A stretch of DNA of 64,000 nt from Actinoplanes sp. SE50/110 (lineage in GTDB: Bacteria; Actinomycetota; Actinomycetes; Mycobacteriales; Micromonosporaceae), in NCBI RefSeq assembly GCF_900119315.1, contig NZ_LT827010.1, positions 470,001 through 534,000 of the forward strand, written 5' to 3'. Below the pieces are notes generated by a model, which was given only the letters and a program-made list of their open reading frames with translations, was not told the origin of the DNA and made no database searches. Positions 26,047 to 34,108 of the stretch are shown one piece after another. The first letter of the stretch is position 1. Each line of letters starts with the position of its first letter. The translations under genes and the position numbers were made by a program.

Positions 26047-27270
26047 CTAGCCGCGGCGGATCTCCGGGCTCAGGAACGGGAGCAGGCACGCGCCGACGTA
26101 GGCCACGCCGCACACCACGACCACCCGGCCCGCGCCCGCCGCCGCGGCGAGCGGTCCCATCGCGACCTGTGACAACGGGATCGCGATGAACGAGAACAGG
26201 TCGTCGAACGACGAAACCCGGGACAGCGCCTCCCGCGGTACCCGGGTCTGCAGCGCGGTGTCCCAGGTGACGCCCGCGATCGTGAACCCGATGCCACCCA
26301 CGAAGGCCGCCCCGGCCACGGTCCACGCCTCGCCGGACAGCCCGAGGGCCAGCAACGGGGACGCGGACGTGACGCCGAGCAGCAGTCCGGTCCGCAGCGG
26401 TCGCCGGAACACCAGCTTGACCGCGACCAGGCTGGTCGCCAACAGCCCGGCCGCGCGTACCGACAGCACCGCGCCCCAGCCGAACGCGCCCCCGTGCGCG
26501 GCGACGATCGTCGGGCCGAGCACGTTCCACGGGCCGACGGCGAACGCGTTGACCAGTGCGTACGAGAAGCTGGTCAGCATCACCCAGCGCATCGAGCGGA
26601 AGACCCGCCAGCCGGTCGCGAAGTCGGCGCCCAGCCCGGGTGCGGTGGCGGCGGTCCGGCTCCCGGGCGGCAAGCGCAGGAACAGCGCCGCCGCCACGAG
26701 ACAGCTGGCCGCGTCGGCGGCCAGCGCCCAACCCCCGCCGGCGGTGACGGTGAGCAGGCCGGCCACGGCCGGGGCGATGATCCGGGTGCCGTTCCTGGTG
26801 CCGGACAGCAGCGCGTTGGCCCGCTGCAGGTCAGCGTCGTCGACGAGCTCGGGGACGATCCCGCGCAGGGCCGGTGACGCGAACGCGGTGGCAGCCCCGC
26901 TGACCAGGGACAGCCCGGCGACCGTCCCGAGGTGGTAGCGGCCGGTGATCAGCACGACGGCGATCCCGCCGACGGCCGCCGCGCTGACCGCGTTGGCGGC
27001 GATGAGCAGCCCACGGCGGCTGGTGCGGTCGGCCAGGACACCGCCGGCGAGCAGCAGCACCAGCGTGGGGACCATGCTGGTGGCGAGCACGACGCCCAGG
27101 TCGGTGGCCCGGCCGGAGGCCTGGAGCACGCCCAGGGACAGCGCGACCGTCGTCATCGAGGTGCCGAAGATGTCGACGGCCCGACCCGCGAGGAACCATC
27201 CGAACCGGCCGCTCAGCAGTCGCCGCACCGGGGCGGCGGAAAGGTCGCTGGTCACGGCGAGCATCGTCAT
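26047..27270 (-). CDS. MFS transporter, EntS-like
   Basis: 407-residue 12-helix MFS protein. Motifs: LLSGRFGWFLAGRAVDIFGTSM (helix 1) and GGVLADRTSRRGLL (motif A). Starts are two nearby in-frame ATGs (27270, 27264). It is divergent from an ArsR-type regulator, with a 16-bp inverted repeat in the 52-bp gap, so it is probably that regulator's target. Likely an exporter; substrate unknown. Confidence 0.9.
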   Translation of the reverse strand: MTMLAVTSDLSAAPVRRLLSGRFGWFLAGRAVDIFGTSMTTVALSLGVLQASGRATDLGVVLATSMVPTLVLLLAGGVLADRTSRRGLLIAANAVSAAAVGGIAVVLITGRYHLGTVAGLSLVSGAATAFASPALRGIVPELVDDADLQRANALLSGTRNGTRIIAPAVAGLLTVTAGGGWALAADAASCLVAAALFLRLPPGSRTAATAPGLGADFATGWRVFRSMRWVMLTSFSYALVNAFAVGPWNVLGPTIVAAHGGAFGWGAVLSVRAAGLLATSLVAVKLVFRRPLRTGLLLGVTSASPLLALGLSGEAWTVAGAAFVGGIGFTIAGVTWDTALQTRVPREALSRVSSFDDLFSFIAIPLSQVAMGPLAAAAGAGRVVVVCGVAYVGACLLPFLSPEIRRG

Positions 27271-27296
27271 CCCGTACGGCCGCGGGTTTGCATTCC

Positions 27297-27312
27297 TGCG
27301 GCGATTGCCGCA
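27297..27312. promoter_or_regulatory. Inverted repeat between divergent MFS and ArsR genes
   Basis: TGCGGC-GATT-GCCGCA, 6-bp arms, 11 bp before the ArsR start and 27 bp before the MFS start. A good candidate operator for the ArsR-type regulator. Confidence 0.6.
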
Positions 27313-27322
27313 AGGTCGTGCC

Positions 27323-28273
27323 ATGACGCAGATCCGTCTCGGACCGGAGGCGCTGCGGGCCAGCCGGTTCGCGCTCTCGCCGCTCGCCGAGACGTTCAGC
27401 CGGCTGGTCGTCCTGCGGCGGGAGCAGGACGGCGGGCGGCCGGGCGCCCAGGCGCGGGCGCTGGCCGGGTGGCTCGCCGACGACCCGTTCGCCGCGGGCC
27501 TGGTCCGGCTGATCTCGGCGACGAAGTACCTGCCGGACTTCGTGGCGATCCCACCCACGTCGATGACCACCCGGATCGAGGACGAGCTGGCGGAGATGCG
27601 CGCGCTGCTGCCGGACGCGGCGGCCCGGGCGACGATCGCCGAGTCCGGCCGGTACGCCTGGAAGACCAACGATCTGCAGTGGGCCGACGTCGACGGTGTC
27701 ACCACCCGGGCCGCAGCGGTGTTCGCCCGGATCTGGGAATGGTTCGTCGAGCCGGACTGGCCGCGCCGGCGGGCCGTGATGGAGCGCGACATCCGGCACC
27801 GGGCCGGGGTGCTCGCGACCCGCGGCTGGCGGGACGCGCTCAGCGGGATGGGCAAGATCCGCTGGGCGGCGCCCGATGCGATCTTCTTCTCCCTGCAGAC
27901 CTACGCCGATCTGAATGTCGGCGAACACGGCCTGGTGCTGGTGCCGCACACCGGGACCGTCGGACAGTGGATGTGCGAGGCGCCGCCGCGCCTGGCGCTG
28001 GTGTATCCGGCCCGGGGCGCCCTGGCGGAGGTGCGGGCCGCGACCGGCGGGGTCGCCCGGCTGATCGGTGGGGGCCGCGCCCGGGTCCTCGGCGCGTTGG
28101 CCGACGCGAGCACGCCGTCGCAGCTGGCGGCGCTGCTCGGGGTGTCCCTCGGCACGGTCTCCGGGCATCTCGCGGCGCTGCGCGACGCCGGGGTGGTGGT
28201 GGGCCGGCGCAGCGGCCGTGCCGTCTACTACGAGCGCACACCGCTCGGCGACGACCTCGCCGCGACGTTGTAG
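27323..28273 (+). CDS. ArsR-type HTH regulator with DUF5937-like N-terminal domain
   Basis: 316 residues. The N-terminal about 240 residues resemble DUF5937 (ALRASRFALSPLAETFSRL, then a Trp-rich helical region), likely a ligand domain; residues about 250-310 are an ArsR winged helix (TPSQLAALLGVSLGTVSGHLAALRDAGVV, wing RRSGRAVYYERT). It is divergent from the MFS gene and probably represses it. The ATG has no strong ribosome site, so the mRNA may be leaderless. Confidence 0.88.
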   Translation: MTQIRLGPEALRASRFALSPLAETFSRLVVLRREQDGGRPGAQARALAGWLADDPFAAGLVRLISATKYLPDFVAIPPTSMTTRIEDELAEMRALLPDAAARATIAESGRYAWKTNDLQWADVDGVTTRAAAVFARIWEWFVEPDWPRRRAVMERDIRHRAGVLATRGWRDALSGMGKIRWAAPDAIFFSLQTYADLNVGEHGLVLVPHTGTVGQWMCEAPPRLALVYPARGALAEVRAATGGVARLIGGGRARVLGALADASTPSQLAALLGVSLGTVSGHLAALRDAGVVVGRRSGRAVYYERTPLGDDLAATL

Positions 28274-28289
28274 GGATGCGGCGGCCGGT

Positions 28290-28568
28290 CTAGGAGATCT
28301 CGCGGAACTCCGCGTGGGAGAGCGCCCGGCGGCGCTTCCGGTTCCGGTCGTGGACGATCATCGTGATCAGGCCCGGGATGCCGACCAGGAACCCGGCCAC
28401 GCTGGTGTGCAGCCAGCGGTCGGGCGCGCCGGCCAGCAGGCAGATGAGCGCGGCGACGGCGAACGCGGCCAGGCCGGCGAGCGCGAACGGGACCATCGGC
28501 GGGTCCAGCGGCTCGGGTCGTGGTTTCGAGCCGGTGACGACGCTCAGACCGGGAGACAGGTCACTCAC
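28290..28568 (-). CDS. DUF2530 small membrane protein
   Basis: 92 residues with two hydrophobic helices (about 27-48 and 53-72), preceded by a Pro-rich segment and followed by the basic HDRNRKRRRAL tail. This matches DUF2530, found in actinobacteria next to an NCS2 permease and a MarR regulator, exactly the neighbours seen here. Function unknown. Divergent from the permease gene. Confidence 0.82.
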   Translation of the reverse strand: MSDLSPGLSVVTGSKPRPEPLDPPMVPFALAGLAAFAVAALICLLAGAPDRWLHTSVAGFLVGIPGLITMIVHDRNRKRRRALSHAEFREIS

Positions 28569-28646
28569 CCCGTCAGGGTAAGGCTATTTTCGACCCTCTC
28601 GGCGCAGGACGTGAGAGTTGTAACATCGTTCGGCTTTTGCCGAGGT

Positions 28647-28665
28647 CATGCTGTCTGAAAGCATG
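28647..28665. promoter_or_regulatory. Inverted repeat upstream of NCS2 permease
   Basis: CATGCT-GTCTGAA-AGCATG, 6-bp arms, ending 36 bp before the permease ATG in the divergent gap with DUF2530. It may be an operator; the binding protein is not identified. Confidence 0.4.
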
Positions 28666-28700
28666 CGCGCGACGTCACTGTGCCACCCGGAAGGGCCAGC

Positions 28701-30143
28701 ATGTCCACAACCGCAGAAACTACTGCGCGGAGCGGGTTCGACCGCTTCTTCGAGATAACCAAGCGCGGCTCGACGCTGAGCCGTGAGATCCGTGGCGGAT
28801 TCGTCACGTTCTTCACCATGGCGTACATCGTCGTTCTGAATCCGCTGATCCTGGCGGGTGGCACGGACAAGGCCGGCGCGCACCTGCCGCTGGCCGCGCT
28901 CGCCGCGGGCACCGCCCTGGTCGCCGGTGTGATGACCATCCTGATGGGCGTCGTGGCCCGCTTCCCGCTGGCGCTGGCCGCGGGTCTGGGTGTGAACGCG
29001 CTGGTCGCCTACGAGATCGCCCCGCAGATGACCTGGGCCGACGCGATGGGCCTGGTGGTGATCGAGGGTCTGCTGATCGGCCTGCTGGTGCTCACCGGCC
29101 TGCGGACGATGGTGTTCCGCGCGGTCCCGACCCAGCTGAAGACCGCGATCGGGGTCGGCATCGGCCTGTTCCTGATGATCATCGGACTGGTCGACTCGGG
29201 TTTCGTGCACCGCGTGCCGGACGTCGCGAACACCACCGTGCCGGTCGAGATGGGTCTCGGTGGCAAACTGCTGACCTGGCCGACCCTCGTCTTCGCGATC
29301 GGCCTGATCTTCACGCTGATCCTGTTCGTCCGCAAGGTCCGCGGCGCGATCCTGATCGGCATCCTGGGCAGCACGGTGCTGGCCATCGTGGTGGAGGCGC
29401 TCGCCCACGTCGGCTCGGTGGTGCAGAATCCGCACGGCTGGTCACTGAACGTGCCGAAGATGCCGGCCCAGGTGGTCAGCACGCCGGACCTGTCGCTGCT
29501 GGGTCACTTCAACGTGCTGGGTTCGTGGCGGCACGGCGGCTGGCTGGTCGCGCTGATGTTCGTCTTCACGCTGCTGGTGGCGGACTTCTTCGACACGATG
29601 GGCACGATGGTCGCGGTCGGCCAGGAGGGTGAACTGCTCGACGACGAAGGGATGCCGCCGAGGACGCGGGAGATCCTGCTGGTCGACTCGCTCGCCGCGG
29701 CCGCCGGTGGCGCGGCGAGCGTCTCCAGCAACACCTCGTTCGTGGAGAGCGCGTCCGGCGTCGGCGAGGGTGCCCGCACCGGTGTGGCGAACCTGGTCAC
29801 CGGTGGGCTGTTCCTGCTGGCGATGTTCTTCGCGCCGCTGGTGCAGGTGGTCCCGTTCGAGGCCGCGTCGACCGCGCTGGTGGTGGTCGGCTTCCTGATG
29901 ATGACCGCGGTGCGGCAGATCGACTGGACCGACTGGAGCATCGCGGTCCCGGCGTTCCTGACCATCACCATCATGCCGTTCACGTATTCGATCTCGAACG
30001 GCATCGGCGCCGGCATCCTGTCGTACGTGGTGCTCAAGGCCGCCACCGGGAGGGCGAGGGAGGTGCACCCCATCCTGTACGGGGTGGCCGTGCTCTTCGT
30101 GCTGTACTTCGCCCGGGGTCCGCTGGAGAACTGGATCCTCTGA
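28701..30143 (+). CDS. NCS2-family purine permease (AzgA-like)
   Basis: 480-residue permease with 12-14 helices. The N-terminus FFEITKRGSTLSREIRGGFVTFFTMAYIVVLNPLIL is typical of AzgA/PbuG adenine/guanine-hypoxanthine proton symporters, as are LGVNAL in an early helix and DFFDTMGTMVAVGQE in the substrate region. GGAAGGG precedes the ATG. It imports nucleobases. Divergent from DUF2530; a 12-bp-stem hairpin follows the stop. Confidence 0.93.
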   Translation: MSTTAETTARSGFDRFFEITKRGSTLSREIRGGFVTFFTMAYIVVLNPLILAGGTDKAGAHLPLAALAAGTALVAGVMTILMGVVARFPLALAAGLGVNALVAYEIAPQMTWADAMGLVVIEGLLIGLLVLTGLRTMVFRAVPTQLKTAIGVGIGLFLMIIGLVDSGFVHRVPDVANTTVPVEMGLGGKLLTWPTLVFAIGLIFTLILFVRKVRGAILIGILGSTVLAIVVEALAHVGSVVQNPHGWSLNVPKMPAQVVSTPDLSLLGHFNVLGSWRHGGWLVALMFVFTLLVADFFDTMGTMVAVGQEGELLDDEGMPPRTREILLVDSLAAAAGGAASVSSNTSFVESASGVGEGARTGVANLVTGGLFLLAMFFAPLVQVVPFEAASTALVVVGFLMMTAVRQIDWTDWSIAVPAFLTITIMPFTYSISNGIGAGILSYVVLKAATGRAREVHPILYGVAVLFVLYFARGPLENWIL

Positions 30144-30152
30144 GCTGTCAGG

Positions 30153-30188
30153 GCCGTCACCGGGTCCCCTAGCGTGCCCGGTGACGGC
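30153..30188 (+). terminator. Hairpin after NCS2 permease
   Basis: GCCGTCACCGGG at 30153-30164 pairs perfectly with CCCGGTGACGGC at 30177-30188 (12-nt loop). It starts 10 bp after the stop codon. No U tract, as is common in high-GC actinomycetes. Confidence 0.65.
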
Positions 30189-30212
30189 GGTCATACGGGT
30201 AAATCCATGTCG

Positions 30213-30238
30213 TTAGCCAAGCTCATTAGCTAGGCTAA
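30213..30238. promoter_or_regulatory. Nested palindromic operator upstream of marR
   Basis: TTAGCC-A-AGCT-CATT-AGCT-A-GGCTAA: 11-bp arms with one mismatched pair and a 4-bp centre, 5 bp before the GTG of the MarR gene. Such length and symmetry are typical of MarR operators, and here it would cover the promoter of a near-leaderless transcript. Confidence 0.85.
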
Positions 30239-30243
30239 GTATC

Positions 30244-30690
30244 GTGACGGAGCGGGTGATGACGACGGAGCGCACAGCGGCATCGCTGGCCAAGACGCTG
30301 CGGGAAGCGATCATCCGGTTCAGCAGGCGGGTCCGTCAGGCCCGCCCGGTCGGGGATCTGACCTTCAGTCAGCTCTCCGCGCTGACCAGCCTCCAGCTGC
30401 ACGGCGCGCTCACCCCCCGTGAGCTCGCCGACGTCGAGCGGGTCCAACCGCCGACGATGACGAAGATCGTCGGCAAGCTGGAGGACCGCGGGCTCGTGGC
30501 GCGCACGCCGCACCCCACCGACGGGCGCCAGGTGATCCTGGCCGCCACCGACGAGGGTCGCGCGGTCTATACGCAGAACGAGGACATCCGCAACGAGTGG
30601 CTGGCCGGCCAGTTGGACCGGCTGACCCCCGAGGAACGGGACACCCTGGCACGCGCCGCGGAGATCATGCTGCGCGTCGCCCGCGGCTGA
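30244..30690 (+). CDS. MarR-family regulator
   Basis: 148 residues. The winged HTH has LTPRELADVERVQPPTMTKIVGKLEDRGLV (about 55-84) and the wing HPTDGRQVIL. It is followed 69 bp later by an MFS gene on the same strand, which it probably controls along with itself through the 26-bp palindrome upstream. The GTG is only 5 bp from that palindrome, so the mRNA is likely leaderless. Confidence 0.94.
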   Translation: MTERVMTTERTAASLAKTLREAIIRFSRRVRQARPVGDLTFSQLSALTSLQLHGALTPRELADVERVQPPTMTKIVGKLEDRGLVARTPHPTDGRQVILAATDEGRAVYTQNEDIRNEWLAGQLDRLTPEERDTLARAAEIMLRVARG

Positions 30691-30759
30691 CCGGCTCTCG
30701 CCGTCGTCCGTTTCGTCACACGACGATGACGCGTACGACGAAGTGAGGGGCGCGACCGC

Positions 30760-32157
30760 ATGCGGGCAGTGCTGGACACGACATTCCGATCCCTGCGAGT
30801 CCGGAACTATCGCCTCTTCGCCGTCGGTCAGCTGATCAAGCTGATCGGCGTGTGGACCATGTTCACCGCCCAGGACTGGCTGGTCCTGGACCTCTCCCAC
30901 AACTCGCCGAGCGCGCTCGGGGTGGTCACCGCCCTGCAGTTCGTCCCGGTGATGCTGCTGACCCTGTACAGCGGGCGGCTCGCCGACCGGTACGACAAAC
31001 GCAAGCTGCTGATCGTGGCGAACACCGCGTTCGCGGTCACCGCGGTCAGCTTCGCGGTCATCGTCGCCTCCGGCATCGTGCAGCTCTGGCATGTCTTCCT
31101 GTTCGCCCTGCTGTTCGGCATCGCGAACTCGGTCGAGACACCGGTGCGCCAGGCGTTCGTCTCCGAGCTCGTCGAGCTGCCGCTGCTGCCGAACGCGCTG
31201 GCCCTCTCCGCGGCCACCTTCAACTCGGCCCGGATCGGCGGCCCGGCGATGGCCGGCGTGCTGCTGTCGGTGTTGTCCATCCGGGTGGTGTTCCTGATCG
31301 CCACCGTCCTGGTGATCGCCCCGATCTTCACGTACACCCGGATGAACCGCGCCGAACTGCTCGGCATCGAACGCAAGGCACGCGGCGGCGCCCGGGTGCT
31401 GGACGGCCTGACCTACGTCGGCAAGCGCCCCGACCTGCTGCTCACCATCTGCCTGATGGCGGTGATCGGCATGATCGGCTTCAACTTCCCGGTCACCCTG
31501 GCCGCCCTCGCAAAGATCAACTTCCATGCCGGGGCGTCGTCGTTCGGGCTGCTCACCACCGCTCTGGCGGTCGGTGCGCTCGGCGGCGCACTGGCCGGCA
31601 GCGGCCGCCGCACCCGGCCCGGGATGTACCGGGTGATCGGCGCCGCCCTCGCCTTCGGGGTGTTCGAGTTCGCGGTCGGGTTCGCCCCCACCTTCCTCGT
31701 CGCGATGGTGCTGCTGGTCCCCACCGGCTTCTTCTCCATCTACCTGGCGCAGGCCGCCAACCACCGGGTCCAAATGGGCGTCGACGCCGAATACCGCGGC
31801 CGGGTGATGTCGCTGTACGTGCTGGTCTTCCTCGGCACCACACCGATCGGGGCGTCCCTGGCCGGATGGTGGGGGTCGCACTTCGGGGTGCCGTCCAGCA
31901 TCTGGGTGGGTGGTCTCGTCTCGTTCCTGGCCTCCGGGGTGGCGCTGGCCTGGCAGTTGCGGGCCGGTGGGGAGCGGATCGAGGTGCGGTTGCGGCCGCG
32001 GCCCCGGTTGCGGCTGATCCCGGCTCCCGCTACGCCCCCTGCGGTGCCCGCGGAGGCCGCGCCGCTTGCGGAGGCGGACCTTCCGGAGGTGCCACCGATG
32101 GCGGTACGTCGCGGGCACCGCCCCGGTCGCGCCCCCGAACCCGCCGGTCACGTCTGA
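30760..32157 (+). CDS. MFS transporter downstream of marR
   Basis: 465-residue EntS-like MFS protein with 12 helices; LRVRNYRLFAVGQLIKLIGVWT opens helix 1, and SGRLADRYDKRKLL is motif A. The C-terminal about 50 residues are Pro/Arg-rich and cytoplasmic. GTGAGGGG lies upstream of the ATG. With marR it forms the usual regulator/exporter pair for drugs or other small molecules. Confidence 0.92.
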   Translation: MRAVLDTTFRSLRVRNYRLFAVGQLIKLIGVWTMFTAQDWLVLDLSHNSPSALGVVTALQFVPVMLLTLYSGRLADRYDKRKLLIVANTAFAVTAVSFAVIVASGIVQLWHVFLFALLFGIANSVETPVRQAFVSELVELPLLPNALALSAATFNSARIGGPAMAGVLLSVLSIRVVFLIATVLVIAPIFTYTRMNRAELLGIERKARGGARVLDGLTYVGKRPDLLLTICLMAVIGMIGFNFPVTLAALAKINFHAGASSFGLLTTALAVGALGGALAGSGRRTRPGMYRVIGAALAFGVFEFAVGFAPTFLVAMVLLVPTGFFSIYLAQAANHRVQMGVDAEYRGRVMSLYVLVFLGTTPIGASLAGWWGSHFGVPSSIWVGGLVSFLASGVALAWQLRAGGERIEVRLRPRPRLRLIPAPATPPAVPAEAAPLAEADLPEVPPMAVRRGHRPGRAPEPAGHV

Positions 32158-32308
32158 CCGTCCGCGTCACCCGATCGGGGGTTTTGCCCGTCTCGTACGC
32201 CGGAAAGGATGCCCGATGTCGGTATGGAAGCTGGCATTTAGGTAGTTGGCAGATCAGTTCCGCCGAACGGGTGTTCCGGCCGGGCCGATCCCGGCCTAGC
32301 GTCAGAGT

Positions 32309-32857
32309 GTGGCGATGGCGCAACTGGTCGTGATCTCGGCGGCGTGGATGACGCTGCTGATCGTGCCGTGTGCCCGGATCCTGCTCCGGCGCCCCGCAAA
32401 GCGCCGGCCCGAGACCTCGGGCCACCTGCCCCGGCGGCGCTCGTCGTTCCGCCGGGTCCCCGCCCCGGGCCGGGTCCCTCGCAAGGGCGCCCCGGCCTAC
32501 TGGGCCCGCCGCCCCGGCCCGCAGACCCGTGACCTGCGCCGCCTCGACCGCGAACTGCCGGGCATCGACCTGACCGGCCGGTTGGAGTCACTGCCCCCGG
32601 TGCCGATCGAGCAGCTGGCCTACGACCTGCGCCGCCTGGACCGGCAACGTCGCAGCGGCGTCCTGCGCTCCTCGGAGGCCTGCCTGGCCGCCATCCTGCG
32701 CGCCTACGACGCCCGCCTCCTGCTGGCCTGCCGCGCCCTCGGCGTCGCCGAACACCTGCAACCCTTGCAGGGCGTCGACCGCGAGTGCGAACGCCTCCGG
32801 GTCGAAGACCGGCTCGAAGCCGCCGGTCTGGTCCTCCGCGACCATCAGGACAACTGA
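32309..32857 (+). CDS. Hypothetical protein with N-terminal membrane anchor
   Basis: 182 residues. One hydrophobic helix (about 3-24), a Pro/Arg-rich linker (25-70), then a helical soluble part with repeated LRRLDR-type segments. No family recognised with certainty; similar proteins occur beside such MFS genes in Micromonosporaceae. GTG at 32309 or ATG at 32315; neither has a clear ribosome site. Codon bias fits a real gene. Confidence 0.7.
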   Translation: MAMAQLVVISAAWMTLLIVPCARILLRRPAKRRPETSGHLPRRRSSFRRVPAPGRVPRKGAPAYWARRPGPQTRDLRRLDRELPGIDLTGRLESLPPVPIEQLAYDLRRLDRQRRSGVLRSSEACLAAILRAYDARLLLACRALGVAEHLQPLQGVDRECERLRVEDRLEAAGLVLRDHQDN

Positions 32858-32917
32858 CCAGCCTCCGGGACCACCCCGGGCGCGGCCTGGCAGGTCGTCC
32901 GGAATGGCCGGGGCACG

Positions 32918-33086
32918 TGACCAGCCGGTGCTGCCGGCCGGGGCGGGTGACCAGCCGGTCCTGCGGGCCTGCCCGGGTCGGGACTGGTTGACCAGCCGGG
33001 TCCTGTGGGGTGATCAGCCGGTCTTGCAGGCTTGCCCGGGCCGGGATGGGTTGACCAGCCGGGTCCTGCCGGCCTGCCCGGGCGGC
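32918..33086. repeat. Imperfect TGACCAGCCGGT repeats (5 copies)
   Basis: Copies of (T)GACCAGCCGGKNCTGC start near 32918, 32948, 32989, 33010 (TGATCAGCC) and 33052, separated by CCTGCCCGGGNCGGG-like segments. The 32858-33162 gap holds these and no supported gene. Confidence 0.8.
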
Positions 33087-33162
33087 CGACGCTTCCGTCC
33101 TTGCGGCGCTCAGCCGTTGCCGGCCGCCGGCATCGGTGGCAGCGACGGCGCCTGGGCGGGCG

Positions 33163-33681
33163 TCATGTCGGGGCGGGGCCGTGCTGGTCGCCGCTGACGG
33201 GGAACCACTGAAGGCAGTGGTAGTTGCCGAGGCGGCTCTCCACCAGGGCCAGTTCGCTCACCTGCCAGGCCGGACCCGCGTACCCGGTAAGCGCCGCGAG
33301 CAGGCCGGGTGCTGAGCGGTAGGAGATCGTCAGGTGCGGCCGGAACGGCCGCGGGTCGATGGCGAAACCGGCGGCGGCGAGCGCGTCCCGGACCGACTCG
33401 CGGAGGTCAGCCAGCGGCCGCACGTCGCCGGCGAGGCCGGCCCAGATCACCGGGCCGAAGCGGCCGCCCCCGGCAGCGTGCAGCGAGAACGCCGGGCGTG
33501 GGGGCACGGTGGTCAGGGCGGCGGCGACGTCCGGGACCCGGTGGTCCTCGACGTCGCCGAGGAAGGCCAGCGTCACATGCCATTTTGACGGCCGCGTGTA
33601 ACGGGCGTCCGGCGGCAGTCGGCGGAGCAGGTCGTCCCGGGCCGGCGGCGGCGGGAAGACGGCTACGAAAAGGCGGGTCAG
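33163..33681 (-). CDS. 2'-5' RNA ligase / RNA 2',3'-cyclic phosphodiesterase family protein, start codon irregular
   Basis: The protein has both catalytic H-x-T motifs of the 2H phosphoesterase (ThpR/LigT) family, HVTLAF and HLTISY (about 80 residues apart), and the family start RLFVAVFPP. No ATG, GTG or TTG lies in frame at the expected start: the nearest candidate is CTG at 33681 (172 residues). An ATG at 33719 is in another frame and hits a stop (MSHAAPLPVRGSP). Either a CTG start or an N-terminal frameshift (mutation or sequencing error) is needed. The frame stays open far upstream but reads repeats there. Confidence 0.75.
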   Translation of the reverse strand: MTRLFVAVFPPPPARDDLLRRLPPDARYTRPSKWHVTLAFLGDVEDHRVPDVAAALTTVPPRPAFSLHAAGGGRFGPVIWAGLAGDVRPLADLRESVRDALAAAGFAIDPRPFRPHLTISYRSAPGLLAALTGYAGPAWQVSELALVESRLGNYHCLQWFPVSGDQHGPAPT

Positions 33682-33758
33682 GGCGAACCTCGAACGGGTA
33701 GCGGAGCGGCGTGTGACATCAGGACGACGCGGCGTCGGCCACAGGGAAACGTGGCAGA

Positions 33759-33873
33759 GCGGCGGGAGGAACAGCAGGGCGACGGTGACAGGGGGAGCGG
33801 CGGGGAGGAACAGCAGGGCAACGCTGACAAGGGGGAGCGGCAGGGCGGCGGGGAGGAACAGCAGAGCGACGGC
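33759..33873. repeat. Imperfect tandem repeat, three units of about 38-48 bp
   Basis: Units containing GCGGCGGG(G)AGGAACAGCAG start near 33759, 33797 and 33845. They lie between sepH and the RNA ligase-like gene and confuse gene calling there (an open frame with LLFLP repeats). Confidence 0.8.
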
Positions 33874-33990
33874 GTTCGGGAACGCGATGGAGCGATGCCG
33901 CCCCGGCGAGTCGGTGGACCGGCGGCGCCAGGGGGTGGGTCGATGTGGGGCCGGGGAGAGCGGAAGGCTCGGCGACGCGGCCGCGGGAAG

Positions 33991-34081
33991 GTGATGCGGG
34001 AGGTGCGGGGCGGCCGCCGGAGTGATGCGGGAAGCTGCGGGGCGGCCGCGGGGAGTGATGCGGGAGGGTGCGGGCGGCCGC
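33991..34081. repeat. GTGATGCGGGA repeats (3 units of about 31-33 bp)
   Basis: GTGATGCGGGARG...GCGGGGCGGCCGC recurs at 33991, about 34022 and 34055, just after the sepH stop. No gene is supported in the 33682-34108 gap. Confidence 0.75.
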
Positions 34082-34108
34082 GCCGAGGGGCGCGGCCGGG
34101 CCACGGGG

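Noticed and set aside
32166..32200. Terminator after the MFS gene (CCCGATCGGGGGTTTTG)
   Set aside because: Stem too short to support; left uncalled.
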